A stretch of DNA of 63,397 nt from assembly GCF_001650195.1 (NCBI RefSeq), contig NZ_LXYR01000029.1, forward strand, positions 1 through 63,397, read 5' to 3'. A program made the position numbers and the translations under genes. This DNA is from Phormidesmis priestleyi BC1401 (GTDB lineage: Bacteria; Cyanobacteriota; Cyanobacteriia; Leptolyngbyales; Leptolyngbyaceae). The stretch's first letter is position 1. The number at the start of each line of letters is the position of its first letter. Under the pieces are notes generated by a model. That model saw only the letters and a list, made by a program, of their open reading frames with translations. It was not told where the DNA came from and searched no databases. Positions 26,818 through 35,326 of this stretch are shown here, in pieces.

Positions 26818-28326
26818 ATGATCCAGCTTCGAGGAACCAGATTTCTACGATCGCTATTGCTCAGTCTGCTGTGTGTCTTATTAGTTGGGGGCATTGGCAA
26901 GGCGCAAGAGAAGTCAGTTCTGACGGTTGCAGTCGAGCCTGTATTTGCGCCGTTTGAGTTTAGAGCACCGAGCGGCGAGATTCAGGGATTCGATGTGGAT
27001 TTGATTCGGGCGGTGGGTCAAGCAGCAGGGTTTGGGGTTGAGTTCCGAAACATCACCTTTGATGGCATTATTCCGTCGCTGCAAGCGGGCACTGTGGATG
27101 CAGCCGTTGCAGCCATGACGATTACAGAAGCCCGATCGCAGGCGGTTTCCTTTTCGCGACCTTATTTTAGAGCCGGACTCGCGATCGCCGTTCGGTCAGG
27201 AACTCAAGGGATTAAGACCCTAGATGATTTGAAGGGGAAGTCGATCGCGGTTCACATTGGCACAACGGGAGCAACGACGGCTAAAGGGATTCCTGGCGCT
27301 AAAATTCGCACATTTGATGCCGCAGTTCTGGCACTTCAAGAGTTGAGAAATGGCAATGTCGATGCGGTGATCGAAGATTCGCCTGTGACGCTATATGCCA
27401 TCAAAACCGGGAGCCTCAAAGGGATCGAAGTCGTTGGAAACCTCTTGACCGAAGAGTTTTATGGAATTCCGTTACCGCTTAATTCTGCAAACTTGCCGCG
27501 AGTCAATCAAGGACTCACCACCATTTTGCAAAACGGGACGTATGCTCAGATTTATCAAAAATGGTTTGCTGCCCAACCGCCTCAACTGCCAGACTCTGCG
27601 TTTGCCAATGCTCAAAAGACTCAAACAACGCCAGCGGGATCGCTGAGTGTGATTCTCAACGCGCTGCCAACCTTGCTCAAAGGAACGCTGATTACGCTGC
27701 AACTCGCTGTCGTTTCGGTGTTTCTAGGATTGATTGGAGGTTCACTGATTGGAGTTGCTCGCCTGTCTGCCATCAAACCTGTGCAGTGGGCTGCGCGAGC
27801 CTACATCGACTTCTTTCGAGGAACGCCTCTGCTCGTGCAGATTTTTATGATTTACTTTGGTCTTCCCCCTCTGTTTCAGGCGATCGGGCTGAGTTTTACG
27901 TTTGATCGGTTTATAGCGGCGATCGTGGCTCTGAGCTGCAATAGTGCGGCTTATGTTGCAGAAATTGTCCGGGGGGGAATTCAGTCGATCGAGACGGGTC
28001 AGTTTGAAGCCGCGCAGTCTTTGGGGTTAAACCCTGTGCAAACGCTGCGATATGTGATTCTTCCTCAAGCCTTTAGACGGATGTTGCCGCCATTAGGCAA
28101 CCAATTTATCACGTTGCTCAAAGATACAAGCTTGGTCGCTGTGATTGGTTTTGAGGAATTATTCCGACAAGGGCAGCTAATTCAGGCTGAAAACTATCGA
28201 CCGTTTGAATTATATGCAACGGTCTCGCTGATTTATCTGGCGTTAACGCTGCTTTCATCCCAAGGATTCGGCTTTTTAGAACGCAAAATGAACCCTGCAC
28301 GGAGAGATAAAGCTAAAAAAGTCTAA
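26818..28326 (+). CDS. Polar amino-acid ABC transporter: binding protein fused to permease (BgtB-like)
   Basis: 502 residues joining two subunits. After a signal segment, residues 30-255 are a periplasmic amino-acid binding domain (VEPVFAPFEFR, GFDVDLIRAVG, AAVAAMTITEARSQ, IAVHIGTTG). Residues about 275-495 are a His/Glu/Gln-type permease (GTLITLQLAVVSVF, RGTPLLVQIFMIYFGLPP, EIVRGGIQSIETGQ with the EAA loop nearby). This fusion is known in cyanobacteria as BgtB, which works with the ATPase BgtA in uptake of basic amino acids and glutamine. No ATPase gene is adjacent, so it must use one encoded elsewhere. Confidence 0.88.
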   Translation: MIQLRGTRFLRSLLLSLLCVLLVGGIGKAQEKSVLTVAVEPVFAPFEFRAPSGEIQGFDVDLIRAVGQAAGFGVEFRNITFDGIIPSLQAGTVDAAVAAMTITEARSQAVSFSRPYFRAGLAIAVRSGTQGIKTLDDLKGKSIAVHIGTTGATTAKGIPGAKIRTFDAAVLALQELRNGNVDAVIEDSPVTLYAIKTGSLKGIEVVGNLLTEEFYGIPLPLNSANLPRVNQGLTTILQNGTYAQIYQKWFAAQPPQLPDSAFANAQKTQTTPAGSLSVILNALPTLLKGTLITLQLAVVSVFLGLIGGSLIGVARLSAIKPVQWAARAYIDFFRGTPLLVQIFMIYFGLPPLFQAIGLSFTFDRFIAAIVALSCNSAAYVAEIVRGGIQSIETGQFEAAQSLGLNPVQTLRYVILPQAFRRMLPPLGNQFITLLKDTSLVAVIGFEELFRQGQLIQAENYRPFELYATVSLIYLALTLLSSQGFGFLERKMNPARRDKAKKV

Positions 28327-28362
28327 TGCCGTCGCGATCGTGAATGAGAACGCGACAGCAAC
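28327..28362. terminator. Hairpin between convergent genes
   Basis: TGCCGTCGCG...CGCGACAGCA pairs over 10 bp with one mismatch and a 14-nt loop, followed by ACTTTGTCT. It sits in the 41-bp gap between two convergent genes and may stop transcription from both sides. T-run is weak. Confidence 0.4.
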
Positions 28363-28367
28363 TTTGT

Positions 28368-30008
28368 CTAGTTATTTCTGAAGCTAGGGACTGCTTGCCC
28401 TTGTAGAGAAGACCGATCGCGCCACAAAGTAATTGAGTTGCTGATCGGCTGTAGCTGTGCGCCCGGAAAATAGAAGCCCAGAATTCGATCGCTAGTCCAG
28501 CCGAGTTTGCCCAAGTTGTAGGAACCGACTTGACTTAACCCAACACCGTGCCCCAAACCACCGCCCACAAACGCGTAGCCTTTGAGCATTTTATTTTTGT
28601 CTACCAGTGCATCCACATAAAACAGCAGGCTAGCAGGTGCCTCAAACGCATTTAATACATCGTCTTTTTCTAGCTCGATCGTGCCTTGATCGGTCGTGAC
28701 CGCGAGTTTCAAAACTCGTCCCCCTAGCGATCGCTGCGTCACCTGCAATTTCTGAATCGTCTTAAAGTTTGCGAGAGGATGCTGAATGCTCTTTAAGTAG
28801 GATTGAAAATCTTTGTTCAACTGAGCCAGCGTATTTTCGTAGCGCCAGCGAAACATCTCGGTGCTGTCTTCGTTGAAGCCTTTCTTTTGAGCGATGAAAG
28901 TCCGCAAGTTCTGCTCATTTGATAAGCTGCGGTTCTTCAAATCCCAGACCGGATTCACCGAGTCAATCACGGCTTGTAGGTAAGGACGATCCCAGCCTCT
29001 CCAGACATCATTAAAGGCAGCCGTCACTCCGCCCGTCGTCGAAGAGTAGAGCGCATCGACCAACTCATTTTGATAGGTGAGAACCTGACCGCGTGTAGCG
29101 GCGATCGCTTGGTCAGTCGCCGGAACGGTTCCATCAATTCCCCAATAAACCTGGCATTGAGTTGTAGCACACAGTTGATAGTCGTCGATCGCAAATCGGC
29201 GTAAATTTCTTAACACATAGGTGCGGGCAAGAATCGCCTGAGCTTCTAACACAGGTTGAGGTGCCCATCCGCCAATTTCGTGAGGAACTACGCCCCGCAG
29301 ATACGTTTCTAATGGAACGACGTTTACAAGCGTCGAGTTGCCATAGGCGTTTGGTTGAAGTCGCAGAGTTCCTGCATAGGTGCGATTGGGCTGATCGTCT
29401 TTCTCTCGATCGACTTGAATCTGCCCATTTGCAGCCGTGATCTCTAGCTGATCTCGCGTGTAGCGATAGCCATTTAGCTCAAAAGACGGTCGCGGCACTT
29501 GTTTGAGAATTTTGGTATCGATTCGGGCAGTTTGAATGCCTCTAGCTTGCAGACTTTGCACTAACAACCGTCTCAATAGCGGCGTATTGTAGGTGCTGCG
29601 TTTTGCCCAAACCTGCCAGCGATCGGGCTGAGCGAGTTCGACCTCGATTCCCTGAGCGCGCCACTGTTCAGCCTGAGCTTCTGCGGTTTCAAAGCTGCGA
29701 TGGGTGCTGAAGACGACTCGTTCATCTGCCTGTGACTCTTTTAAAGGCTGCATCACCGTCTCTAGCTTCATGCTGGGTGTGGTAAGGATTTGTGGCTTGC
29801 CGTTGGTGGTGAAACGCAGCGTCAGACGATCGCCTGACAAAGCCTTCAACGTCATCACATCCTTGGCTTTGTCTCCAAATCGCTGCACTACGCCAATCTG
29901 TAGCTCTACATCAGTGGCGGCTTTGACGGGACGAGTTGCAACGGTCAGACAGAGAGCAGTCAGCGCAGCGATCGACAGCCGATTAAAGGTAATTAAAGTC
30001 CTGATCAC
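28368..30008 (-). CDS. SpoIID/LytB-domain exported protein
   Basis: 546 residues with a signal peptide (LSIAALTALCLTVATRPVKA). The C-terminal two thirds are a SpoIID domain: LRGVVPHEIGGWAPQPVLEAQ near 240, ARTYVLRNL, the conserved STTGGVTA near 310 and the HGVGLSQVGSYNLGKLGW signature near 500. In sporulators SpoIID is a lytic transglycosylase acting on denuded peptidoglycan; cyanobacterial versions are common and presumably remodel cell-wall glycan. The N-terminal part (60-170) looks like a SPOR-type or amidase-enhancer region. Upstream are about 140 bp to the DUF2283 gene. Confidence 0.87.
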   Translation of the reverse strand: MIRTLITFNRLSIAALTALCLTVATRPVKAATDVELQIGVVQRFGDKAKDVMTLKALSGDRLTLRFTTNGKPQILTTPSMKLETVMQPLKESQADERVVFSTHRSFETAEAQAEQWRAQGIEVELAQPDRWQVWAKRSTYNTPLLRRLLVQSLQARGIQTARIDTKILKQVPRPSFELNGYRYTRDQLEITAANGQIQVDREKDDQPNRTYAGTLRLQPNAYGNSTLVNVVPLETYLRGVVPHEIGGWAPQPVLEAQAILARTYVLRNLRRFAIDDYQLCATTQCQVYWGIDGTVPATDQAIAATRGQVLTYQNELVDALYSSTTGGVTAAFNDVWRGWDRPYLQAVIDSVNPVWDLKNRSLSNEQNLRTFIAQKKGFNEDSTEMFRWRYENTLAQLNKDFQSYLKSIQHPLANFKTIQKLQVTQRSLGGRVLKLAVTTDQGTIELEKDDVLNAFEAPASLLFYVDALVDKNKMLKGYAFVGGGLGHGVGLSQVGSYNLGKLGWTSDRILGFYFPGAQLQPISNSITLWRDRSSLQGQAVPSFRNN

Positions 30009-30148
30009 GGTAGTTCCTCGCCTGTGCAGAAGTGGTAAGCGGTTCTCTGTCTAAAGATATACGTTTTTGATTGTAATCGCCTTAGCGTGTGATCAATTAA
30101 GCGTTTACAGAAATCAGAAGTTCAAGGATCAACTCGACGAGGTAGCGC

Positions 30149-30391
30149 TCATTGCTTACTGGCATTCAAGATAGTGAGTCCGACAATTTCATCATCATCG
30201 TCATAGCGAATCACAATGTCACTATCTGTCAACTCGCTATCACTAGCAGATTTTGGTGGGCTGTAGAAGTCAATGTAGAGAACATCAGCTTCTGAGTCGT
30301 AAAGCAAAAGAAACGGGCGTTTGGGCAAGCCTTGTAATACAGGCAAAAACTTGAGATAGTCTTGCGCTTCTTGAAAATTGGCTATGGACAT
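30149..30391 (-). CDS. DUF2283 family protein, likely antitoxin-like partner
   Basis: 80 residues. The core LYDSEADVLYIDFYSPP ... DSDIVIRYDDDDEIVGLTILNASK is the DUF2283 pattern (acidic, two strands around D-x-LYI). Such genes usually follow a DUF4258-like gene in a two-gene unit with toxin-antitoxin character, though function is unproven. Here the start overlaps by 10 bp the remnant of such a partner, so the unit is probably broken and this protein may be an orphan. Confidence 0.8.
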   Translation of the reverse strand: MSIANFQEAQDYLKFLPVLQGLPKRPFLLLYDSEADVLYIDFYSPPKSASDSELTDSDIVIRYDDDDEIVGLTILNASKQ

Positions 30392-30597
30392 AGTTGCTGC
30401 CTTCTGTTGAGAGAATTGATTCTTCGAGTTGGAAACGCAGTGATCACAAAACCATCCTCATTTTCCTCTCGATAAACGACAACCAACCATCGACTGTGAA
30501 TGTTCCAGAGTCGAATTTCTCTATCTCCGCTACCACTAACTAGAGTTTCTTCTGGTGGGCTAAAGGCAACTGAGCGATCGCTTTGTTCTAATCGCTC
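30382..30597 (-). pseudogene. 5'-truncated DUF4258-like gene upstream of DUF2283
   Basis: A frame without a start codon is open from 30597 to the stop at 30382. It reads RLEQSDRSVAFSPPEETL, then SGSGDREIRLWN and WLVVVYREENEDGFVITAFPTRRI. The last block is the typical C-terminal strand and helix of DUF4258-like proteins that precede DUF2283 genes. A TAA at 30598-30600 blocks the frame and no ATG, GTG or TTG follows it in a sensible place, so the N-terminal third is lost. Its 3' end overlaps the DUF2283 start by 10 bp, as in intact pairs. Confidence 0.65.
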
Positions 30598-30600
30598 TTA

Positions 30601-30892
30601 TTTCAACGGAGGGCTGCGATCGTCCCGGTGCTGTCTGAAACTTCAGAATAATGAACTTGGAGAGCGATCGCCTTGTGGAGTGGATTCTGGAACAGCGATC
30701 GCCGTTTGATTCACTGTATTTTTATGGGGGCGATCGACTATCCACATCAGCTATGGTTCTCAGCACAAACGAGATATTTGGGCATTCACTGAAAATAAAG
30801 TGCCTGTCAGGTTAAATATTTTTCATCCTTCTGTTTCAGACTCAAGGAAGTACAGCAACTAAAGCAACAGGAATAGGCAAGAAGTATGTTTG
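30601..30892. other. Intergenic region without a recognised gene
   Basis: About 290 bp with several HIP1-like GAGCGATCGC sites in the first half and AT-rich sequence in the second. It holds the 3' flank of the helicase gene. No hairpin with a T-run, RNA or coding pattern was found. Confidence 0.4.
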
Positions 30893-33800
30893 TCATCCAA
30901 GTCCAGGTAATATCCTAGAACTCCGCAACCATTCTGAAACTCTAGAACTTGCTTCTCGTGCATTCTTAAGCAAGGTAGAGTTTATCAATTCAAAATCTAA
31001 GTTCTGCACTTCATCTTCCAAAAGTGAAATAACCTTGTGAACTTGGTCAGCAGAGTGTCCTTGAGAATGTATTGGTGCATTGGATTCATCCTTGAATGCA
31101 TAAAACGTCAGGTACGATATATTCTCTGACGGGTGTGCCTCTACTTCAAGCATGGGATGAGTTGCGAATAGTAGATAGCGAGCTTCATGTAAATCTGGCA
31201 GCGCCTCGCGTAATTTGCTAGCAGAGATTGTAGTAAAATCTGCCCCGCGTTGCCGAGCTAGAGAACATGCAAGGTCTCCAATAGGGTCAACATCTTTAAG
31301 CGGACGATGCTTCCAAACTTCCGCTGCACTACTGGGTTTTACTCGCTTTGTCCAAGGACGAAGACCTGCTAGGGAATAGTTTCCTCCAAGCGAGCCAAAG
31401 AGATTGAATTCTGGATCAAAAGTCACCTTAATTGATCTTGCATGGCTACCTGCCTTCTTGATTTCCGCAACTGTTGCGCTTGCAGTTTCATTTCCAGTTT
31501 TTTCTCCGATCGTGAAAACTGGGCGTTGCCATACTACAGTGTCAAACTTGAACGTGAAATCATTTTGCATTCGGGGTGGCAGTCCAAGCTTAAGCCAGCA
31601 TGATAATCTCTCAGAAAGCATCTTTCGATCAATTACTGAGTGCGCATCAAGCTTCTTCTGAAGGTCTCCCAGTTTTTGATTCATTTCTTTGTTCTGTTGG
31701 CTGGCATTCTCTAAAATCTGGTTAACTACCAGCGGTTTGTTCTCTTCAACAGCAATTAAGATCTCTTTCTCTCTCTCTTCACTCAGTCCTCCTAAGATTC
31801 TGAGACGTAACTGCTCATCTTTTATTCCTAGCTCTTCAAATCTTTCGTGCAGTGCCAACTCTCTTCTTTCTTCGTGCGTACCTGTCATGATCAGGTAGTG
31901 TGCAGTCACATCAGCAACTTGCCCAAGCCTTGCAACTCTGCCATTTCTTTGCATTAATACCGCTGGCGATGAGCTTAAATCCCAATGCACAACCTGATTT
32001 GCGACTTGAAAATCAAAGCCCTCATCTGCTGCTGAAGTTGCGACCAGAACGCGGACGGGCGATCGATCTACACCGCGAAATTTGCGAACAGCCTTCTCTC
32101 GTTCTGCATCACCCATGCTTCCCGTAATTTTTTCACAGATTCCAGGAAGGGCTTTAGTGATAATCTCACAAGTCTGTAGAACCTCAGTAAAAACTAAGAA
32201 GCGAGAATCAGGATACTGTTCGAGTTTCTCTTTCAACCAATTCAACTTTGCGTTTTCTACCCCATTGCTTTCAGTGACCGCAGAGAAGTTTAATAAGCGC
32301 AATGCAAGATTAGTTAACTCTAGAATTTCACGTCTCTCAGCAGTAAAGCTTCGGTTTTCATCATCTTTTTGATGTAGAACCTCGCTGAATTTATAGATTT
32401 CGTTGATTTTTCCTTCTCTCTGTGACAAGATTTTTGCCTTAAATTCATTAAAATTATCGCTAGGAAATAGCACATCTGCATGTCTTGTCGTACTTGCTAT
32501 ACTTTTATCGAATTCGGCTAGTCGCTGTGAGAGCGTCACAATCAGTTTACGAAGATTCTCAGTGCTTTCAGATGTATCTCGTCTATATATTTCCTGAGTT
32601 TTCCACCTTTGATGTCGCACACACCAGCGAAAGAGCCACATTGCGCCAGAAATCGAGCTACTGGTTAGCCTCATTTCAAGTTGCCTGGTTGCGAATCCAC
32701 CAAAGCTTTCACCGTGAGCTTCGCAAATTCGTGCTACTTTCCCACAAATTTCTTTCATAATCTCAAGGTATTCAGGACTGGTTTCAAGCTTCACTCGCTC
32801 TACGTTGAGCATAGGGAATAGAGGTTGACCAGACCAACTACGCACATCATTTTGCTGCCGCCAAATAACTGCGGCAGTAGACTCGTTCTGACTTAGTTTC
32901 TCGACAAGTTCACTCTCTGTAATATCTGAAAAGGCGTTTTCAACAGCGCTTTGGTGGGTTAAGAGGCGAAGTAAGTTAACAAACTGAACCTTGGAGCGGA
33001 AAGGAGTCGCACTCATTAAAACAACGAGTTTCGGTGGGCTGGAATTTTGCCAGTATTGCCCTGTGGTCATCTGATAGACAGCTTTATAAGTTTGAGTTGC
33101 AGATTTAATTCTTTCAAGACTGCTAAGGTCTTCATTACTTCCACAGTGATGACATTCATCAATAATGAGAATGTCAGGGCTAATTGGACAATCGTTAGAC
33201 AAACTCTCTTTGTCACGCTCTTCTACATAACATCTTGCAGCATCGATACTTGCAACGTGAATACCACTAATACTGTTTTTACCATAGTCCCTAAAAGAGC
33301 TTACAACCTGAACAATGTTTTGTCCGTCGATAGCTCCTTTCATAACTGCTTGGAGCTTTATACAGGCATCTTCTAAAAGTCCGGCTTTTGTTAGATAAAG
33401 ACAGCGAAATTGAGCAAGATCTCCACCTGCAATGAGCAAGTCTCGTAATACTAAACCAATTTCAATTGTTTTTCCTAGCCCAACCTCATCTGCAATCAGC
33501 AACCGCTTGACTCTAGTTGAGTTTGACCTCACATACTGTTGCAGTGCAAGTTGATGCGGAAATGGGTCTTTGTCATTGGCAGTAATACGACCCGAAAAAA
33601 TGTTGGCAAGCACTTCAAGTGCACCGAGGCGCATAACGGTGTTTATACTGAAATCTGGATATCTATCTGCGGAGCTAAGGACGCTCTCTCCTGGCAAATA
33701 TTCTCTTGAGCTAGATAGCTGTTCTTCAATTTCTGGAAACTCCTTGATGAACCAGTCCCAACTTCGGAAGTTGTCTAGCGGAATGCCTCGTCGCTGTCTA

Positions 33801-33937
33801 ATTTCATTGTTGTTGGCAGTAGATCCCCTTGTAAACGCATAGTGAGTGTAAACAGGATCATTTGGATTCTCTTGATCTCTGACAAAAACTATATCTGCGT
33901 CATAACCATCTGCGGAAGGGATTTCAAATAGTGGCAT
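30893..33937 (-). CDS. SNF2/RapA-type DEAD-like helicase (orphan, possible defence gene)
   Basis: 1014 residues. Helicase motifs: Q-region near 128 (PFPHQLAL), motif I DEVGLGKT ending at Thr157, motif II DECH at 260-263, motif III SATP at 309-312, then the second RecA lobe with RFLVFTEV, VATSAADEGFDFQ and the arginine-finger motif QRNGRVARLGQ. Large N- and C-terminal extensions are unrecognised. The layout fits standalone SNF2-type ATPases found in restriction-like and DISARM-like loci, but no methylase, nuclease or phospholipase is beside it. The gene is noticeably AT-richer and poorer in HIP1 than its neighbours, a sign of transfer. Target unknown. Confidence 0.82.
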   Translation of the reverse strand: MPLFEIPSADGYDADIVFVRDQENPNDPVYTHYAFTRGSTANNNEIRQRRGIPLDNFRSWDWFIKEFPEIEEQLSSSREYLPGESVLSSADRYPDFSINTVMRLGALEVLANIFSGRITANDKDPFPHQLALQQYVRSNSTRVKRLLIADEVGLGKTIEIGLVLRDLLIAGGDLAQFRCLYLTKAGLLEDACIKLQAVMKGAIDGQNIVQVVSSFRDYGKNSISGIHVASIDAARCYVEERDKESLSNDCPISPDILIIDECHHCGSNEDLSSLERIKSATQTYKAVYQMTTGQYWQNSSPPKLVVLMSATPFRSKVQFVNLLRLLTHQSAVENAFSDITESELVEKLSQNESTAAVIWRQQNDVRSWSGQPLFPMLNVERVKLETSPEYLEIMKEICGKVARICEAHGESFGGFATRQLEMRLTSSSISGAMWLFRWCVRHQRWKTQEIYRRDTSESTENLRKLIVTLSQRLAEFDKSIASTTRHADVLFPSDNFNEFKAKILSQREGKINEIYKFSEVLHQKDDENRSFTAERREILELTNLALRLLNFSAVTESNGVENAKLNWLKEKLEQYPDSRFLVFTEVLQTCEIITKALPGICEKITGSMGDAEREKAVRKFRGVDRSPVRVLVATSAADEGFDFQVANQVVHWDLSSSPAVLMQRNGRVARLGQVADVTAHYLIMTGTHEERRELALHERFEELGIKDEQLRLRILGGLSEEREKEILIAVEENKPLVVNQILENASQQNKEMNQKLGDLQKKLDAHSVIDRKMLSERLSCWLKLGLPPRMQNDFTFKFDTVVWQRPVFTIGEKTGNETASATVAEIKKAGSHARSIKVTFDPEFNLFGSLGGNYSLAGLRPWTKRVKPSSAAEVWKHRPLKDVDPIGDLACSLARQRGADFTTISASKLREALPDLHEARYLLFATHPMLEVEAHPSENISYLTFYAFKDESNAPIHSQGHSADQVHKVISLLEDEVQNLDFELINSTLLKNAREASSRVSEWLRSSRILPGLG

Positions 33938-34235
33938 GGGCTGTATTCTAATAATTCTTTATTGCTTAAACTAACGCTAGTGTGCCCACTTGCAATACAT
34001 TAGCGACGCTTAAAATCTTGTTTGTATCTTTATTCTCTGACGACGCGCAGCCTACATCAACTTCACCCGATAAGGGTCAGCATCATTCTGCACACCACTC
34101 GATACCCCTTCAACTCAGTACAGTGGTCTTCCAGGCATTTCAACCAACCTTTGCGATCGCGAATCTTCTCCCAATTTCCCTCGATCGCGCTTGACCACAA
34201 CTTGCTGCCCTCTCCTTAACCCGAACTCACATTAT
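33938..34235. other. Intergenic region without a recognised gene
   Basis: About 300 bp between the divergent helicase and sulfiredoxin genes. Short open frames on the plus strand overlap each other and have no family resemblance. It should contain the helicase promoter; nothing specific can be named. Confidence 0.4.
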
Positions 34236-34267
34236 AGTTGCAACTCATAATCATAACGAGTATGATT
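34236..34267 (+). promoter_or_regulatory. Two adjacent palindromes upstream of sulfiredoxin, operator-like
   Basis: AGTTGCAACT (34236-34245) is a perfect 10-bp palindrome. AATCATA-ACGAG-TATGATT (34249-34267) is a perfect 7-5-7 inverted repeat ending 28 bp before the sulfiredoxin ATG. The AT-rich 7-bp half-sites and spacing suit a dimeric repressor; PerR or another Fur-family protein is the natural guess for a peroxide gene, but the match to a PerR consensus is only partial. Confidence 0.55.
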
Positions 34268-34295
34268 TAGAAGCAAGGAAACTGAGAAGAACCCG

Positions 34296-34559
34296 ATGGT
34301 TAGAGTTCAGGAAATCCCGATTAACCAGATTCGCCGTCCGCTCTTTCGACAAAACGACCAGGCAAAAGTCGCAGCCTTGATGGACTCGATCGCAGAAGTC
34401 GGCTTACAAGAACCGATCGATGTCTTAGAAGTAGACGGACAGTATTATGGGTTTTCTGGCTGTCACCGCTATGAGGCATGTAGCCGTTTGGGGCATGAAA
34501 TGATCTTGTGTCGGGTTCGCCGTGCCCCTCGATCGATTTTGCAAAACCATTTAGCGTGA
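34296..34559 (+). CDS. srx: Sulfiredoxin
   Basis: 87 residues. ATP-dependent reductase that rescues 2-Cys peroxiredoxins over-oxidised to sulfinic acid. The hallmark is FSGCHRYEA with the catalytic Cys56; the preceding SIAEVGLQEPIDVLEVDGQYYGF is the ParB/sulfiredoxin nucleotide-binding fold. Small size and the Gly-Cys-His-Arg motif separate it from ParB itself. Starts at ATG 34296 behind a purine-rich GAGAAG. It heads a run of oxidative-stress genes (two Dps ferritins), although a MITE now separates it from the first dps. Confidence 0.9.
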   Translation: MVRVQEIPINQIRRPLFRQNDQAKVAALMDSIAEVGLQEPIDVLEVDGQYYGFSGCHRYEACSRLGHEMILCRVRRAPRSILQNHLA

Positions 34560-34570
34560 AGAGGAAATTC

Positions 34571-34700
34571 TGGCGTTGCTGAGTACAAGTATGAACCGCC
34601 CCAAGGAGAAGGGATCTGAAGATCTTGTCCCCTCTCCTCCTGGGAGAGGGCTAGGGTGAGGGTCAATCTGAAAACTCACACACCGATTCAGCAACACCAG
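34571..34700. repeat. MITE with GGCGTTGCTGA ends (copy 1)
   Basis: Ends TGGCGTTGCTGA and TTCAGCAACACCA form an inverted repeat. The interior contains GGGAGAGGGCTAGGGTGAGGG and an inexact complement of it. Related copies lie at 51064-51236 and 57502-57762. Sits between srx and dps and could interrupt their co-transcription. Confidence 0.75.
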
Positions 34701-34788
34701 AGTTTTTCTTTACGCTACTCTTTTCAAAGACGATTAATCACGATTCTGACTTGTTTTTCATCACACATTCATTAGTTAAGGAAACCTT

Positions 34789-35277
34789 ATGCCAACTCAA
34801 ACATCTGGGATGCCCATTGATCTCGGTATTGATCTCCAAAAGCGCCAAGAGATTGCTGAAGGTCTATCGCGCTTGCTGGCTGACACCTACTCGCTCTATC
34901 TCAAAACTCACAACTTTCACTGGAACGTGACCGGACCGATGTTCAACACGCTTCACCTGATGTTTGAAGCACAATACACCGAGTTAGCGCTGGCAGTCGA
35001 TCTGATCGCAGAACGCATTCGATCGCTCGGTTTTCCAGCTCCGGGCACCTACAGCGAATATGCCAAACTTAGCTCGATCGACGAGACTCCTGGCGTTCCC
35101 AAAGCTGAAGAAATGATTCGTCTGCTTGTGCAAGGGCAAGAATCAGTTGTGCGGACGGCGCGATCAATTTTCCCAATCGTAGACGCTGCCAACGACGAAC
35201 CCAGCGCAGATTTGCTCACTCAACGGATGCAAATTCACGAAAAGACAGCCTGGATGCTGCGAAGTCTACTCGAATAG
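34789..35277 (+). CDS. Dps-family DNA-protection/mini-ferritin protein (first copy)
   Basis: 162 residues. Dodecameric iron-storage protein that oxidises Fe2+ with peroxide. The ferroxidase region is visible as [24 protein letters not shown] near 40-65 and the fourth helix ends [12 protein letters not shown]. Nothing marks extra DNA-binding tails. 512 bp after srx start and 50 bp before the HTH-GrpE gene, in the same direction. A second, clearly different Dps lies 1.3 kb downstream, so the cell keeps two isoforms in one locus. Confidence 0.92.
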   Translation: MPTQTSGMPIDLGIDLQKRQEIAEGLSRLLADTYSLYLKTHNFHWNVTGPMFNTLHLMFEAQYTELALAVDLIAERIRSLGFPAPGTYSEYAKLSSIDETPGVPKAEEMIRLLVQGQESVVRTARSIFPIVDAANDEPSADLLTQRMQIHEKTAWMLRSLLE

Positions 35278-35287
35278 TGACCCGTTT

Positions 35288-35325
35288 TGAGGTATGAGTG
35301 AGATCGGCTTCTTACTCATACCTCA
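35288..35325 (+). promoter_or_regulatory. Perfect 12-bp hairpin just before the HTH-GrpE start codon
   Basis: TGAGGTATGAGT (35288-35299) and ACTCATACCTCA (35314-35325) are exact complements with a 14-nt loop. There is no following T-run; the next gene's ATG (35327) comes 1 nt after the stem. It could be an operator for that gene's own HTH, an mRNA element hiding the ribosome site, or a weak dps terminator. An upstream ATG at 35294 lies inside the stem and would add 11 residues. Confidence 0.6.
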
Positions 35326-35326
35326 T

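Noticed and set aside
30470-30597. The string FSPPEETLVSGSGDREIRLWN looks like a WD40 repeat.
   Set aside because: Only one unit is present and the sequence continues straight into a DUF4258-like C-terminal block; the position before a DUF2283 gene explains it better.
33982-34219. Overlapping short plus-strand frames between the helicase and sulfiredoxin genes.
   Set aside because: They overlap one another in different frames, lack ribosome-binding sites and show no family resemblance.
34296-34559. ParB-like partition protein.
   Set aside because: Only 87 residues, with the Gly-Cys-His-Arg motif of sulfiredoxin and no partition genes nearby.
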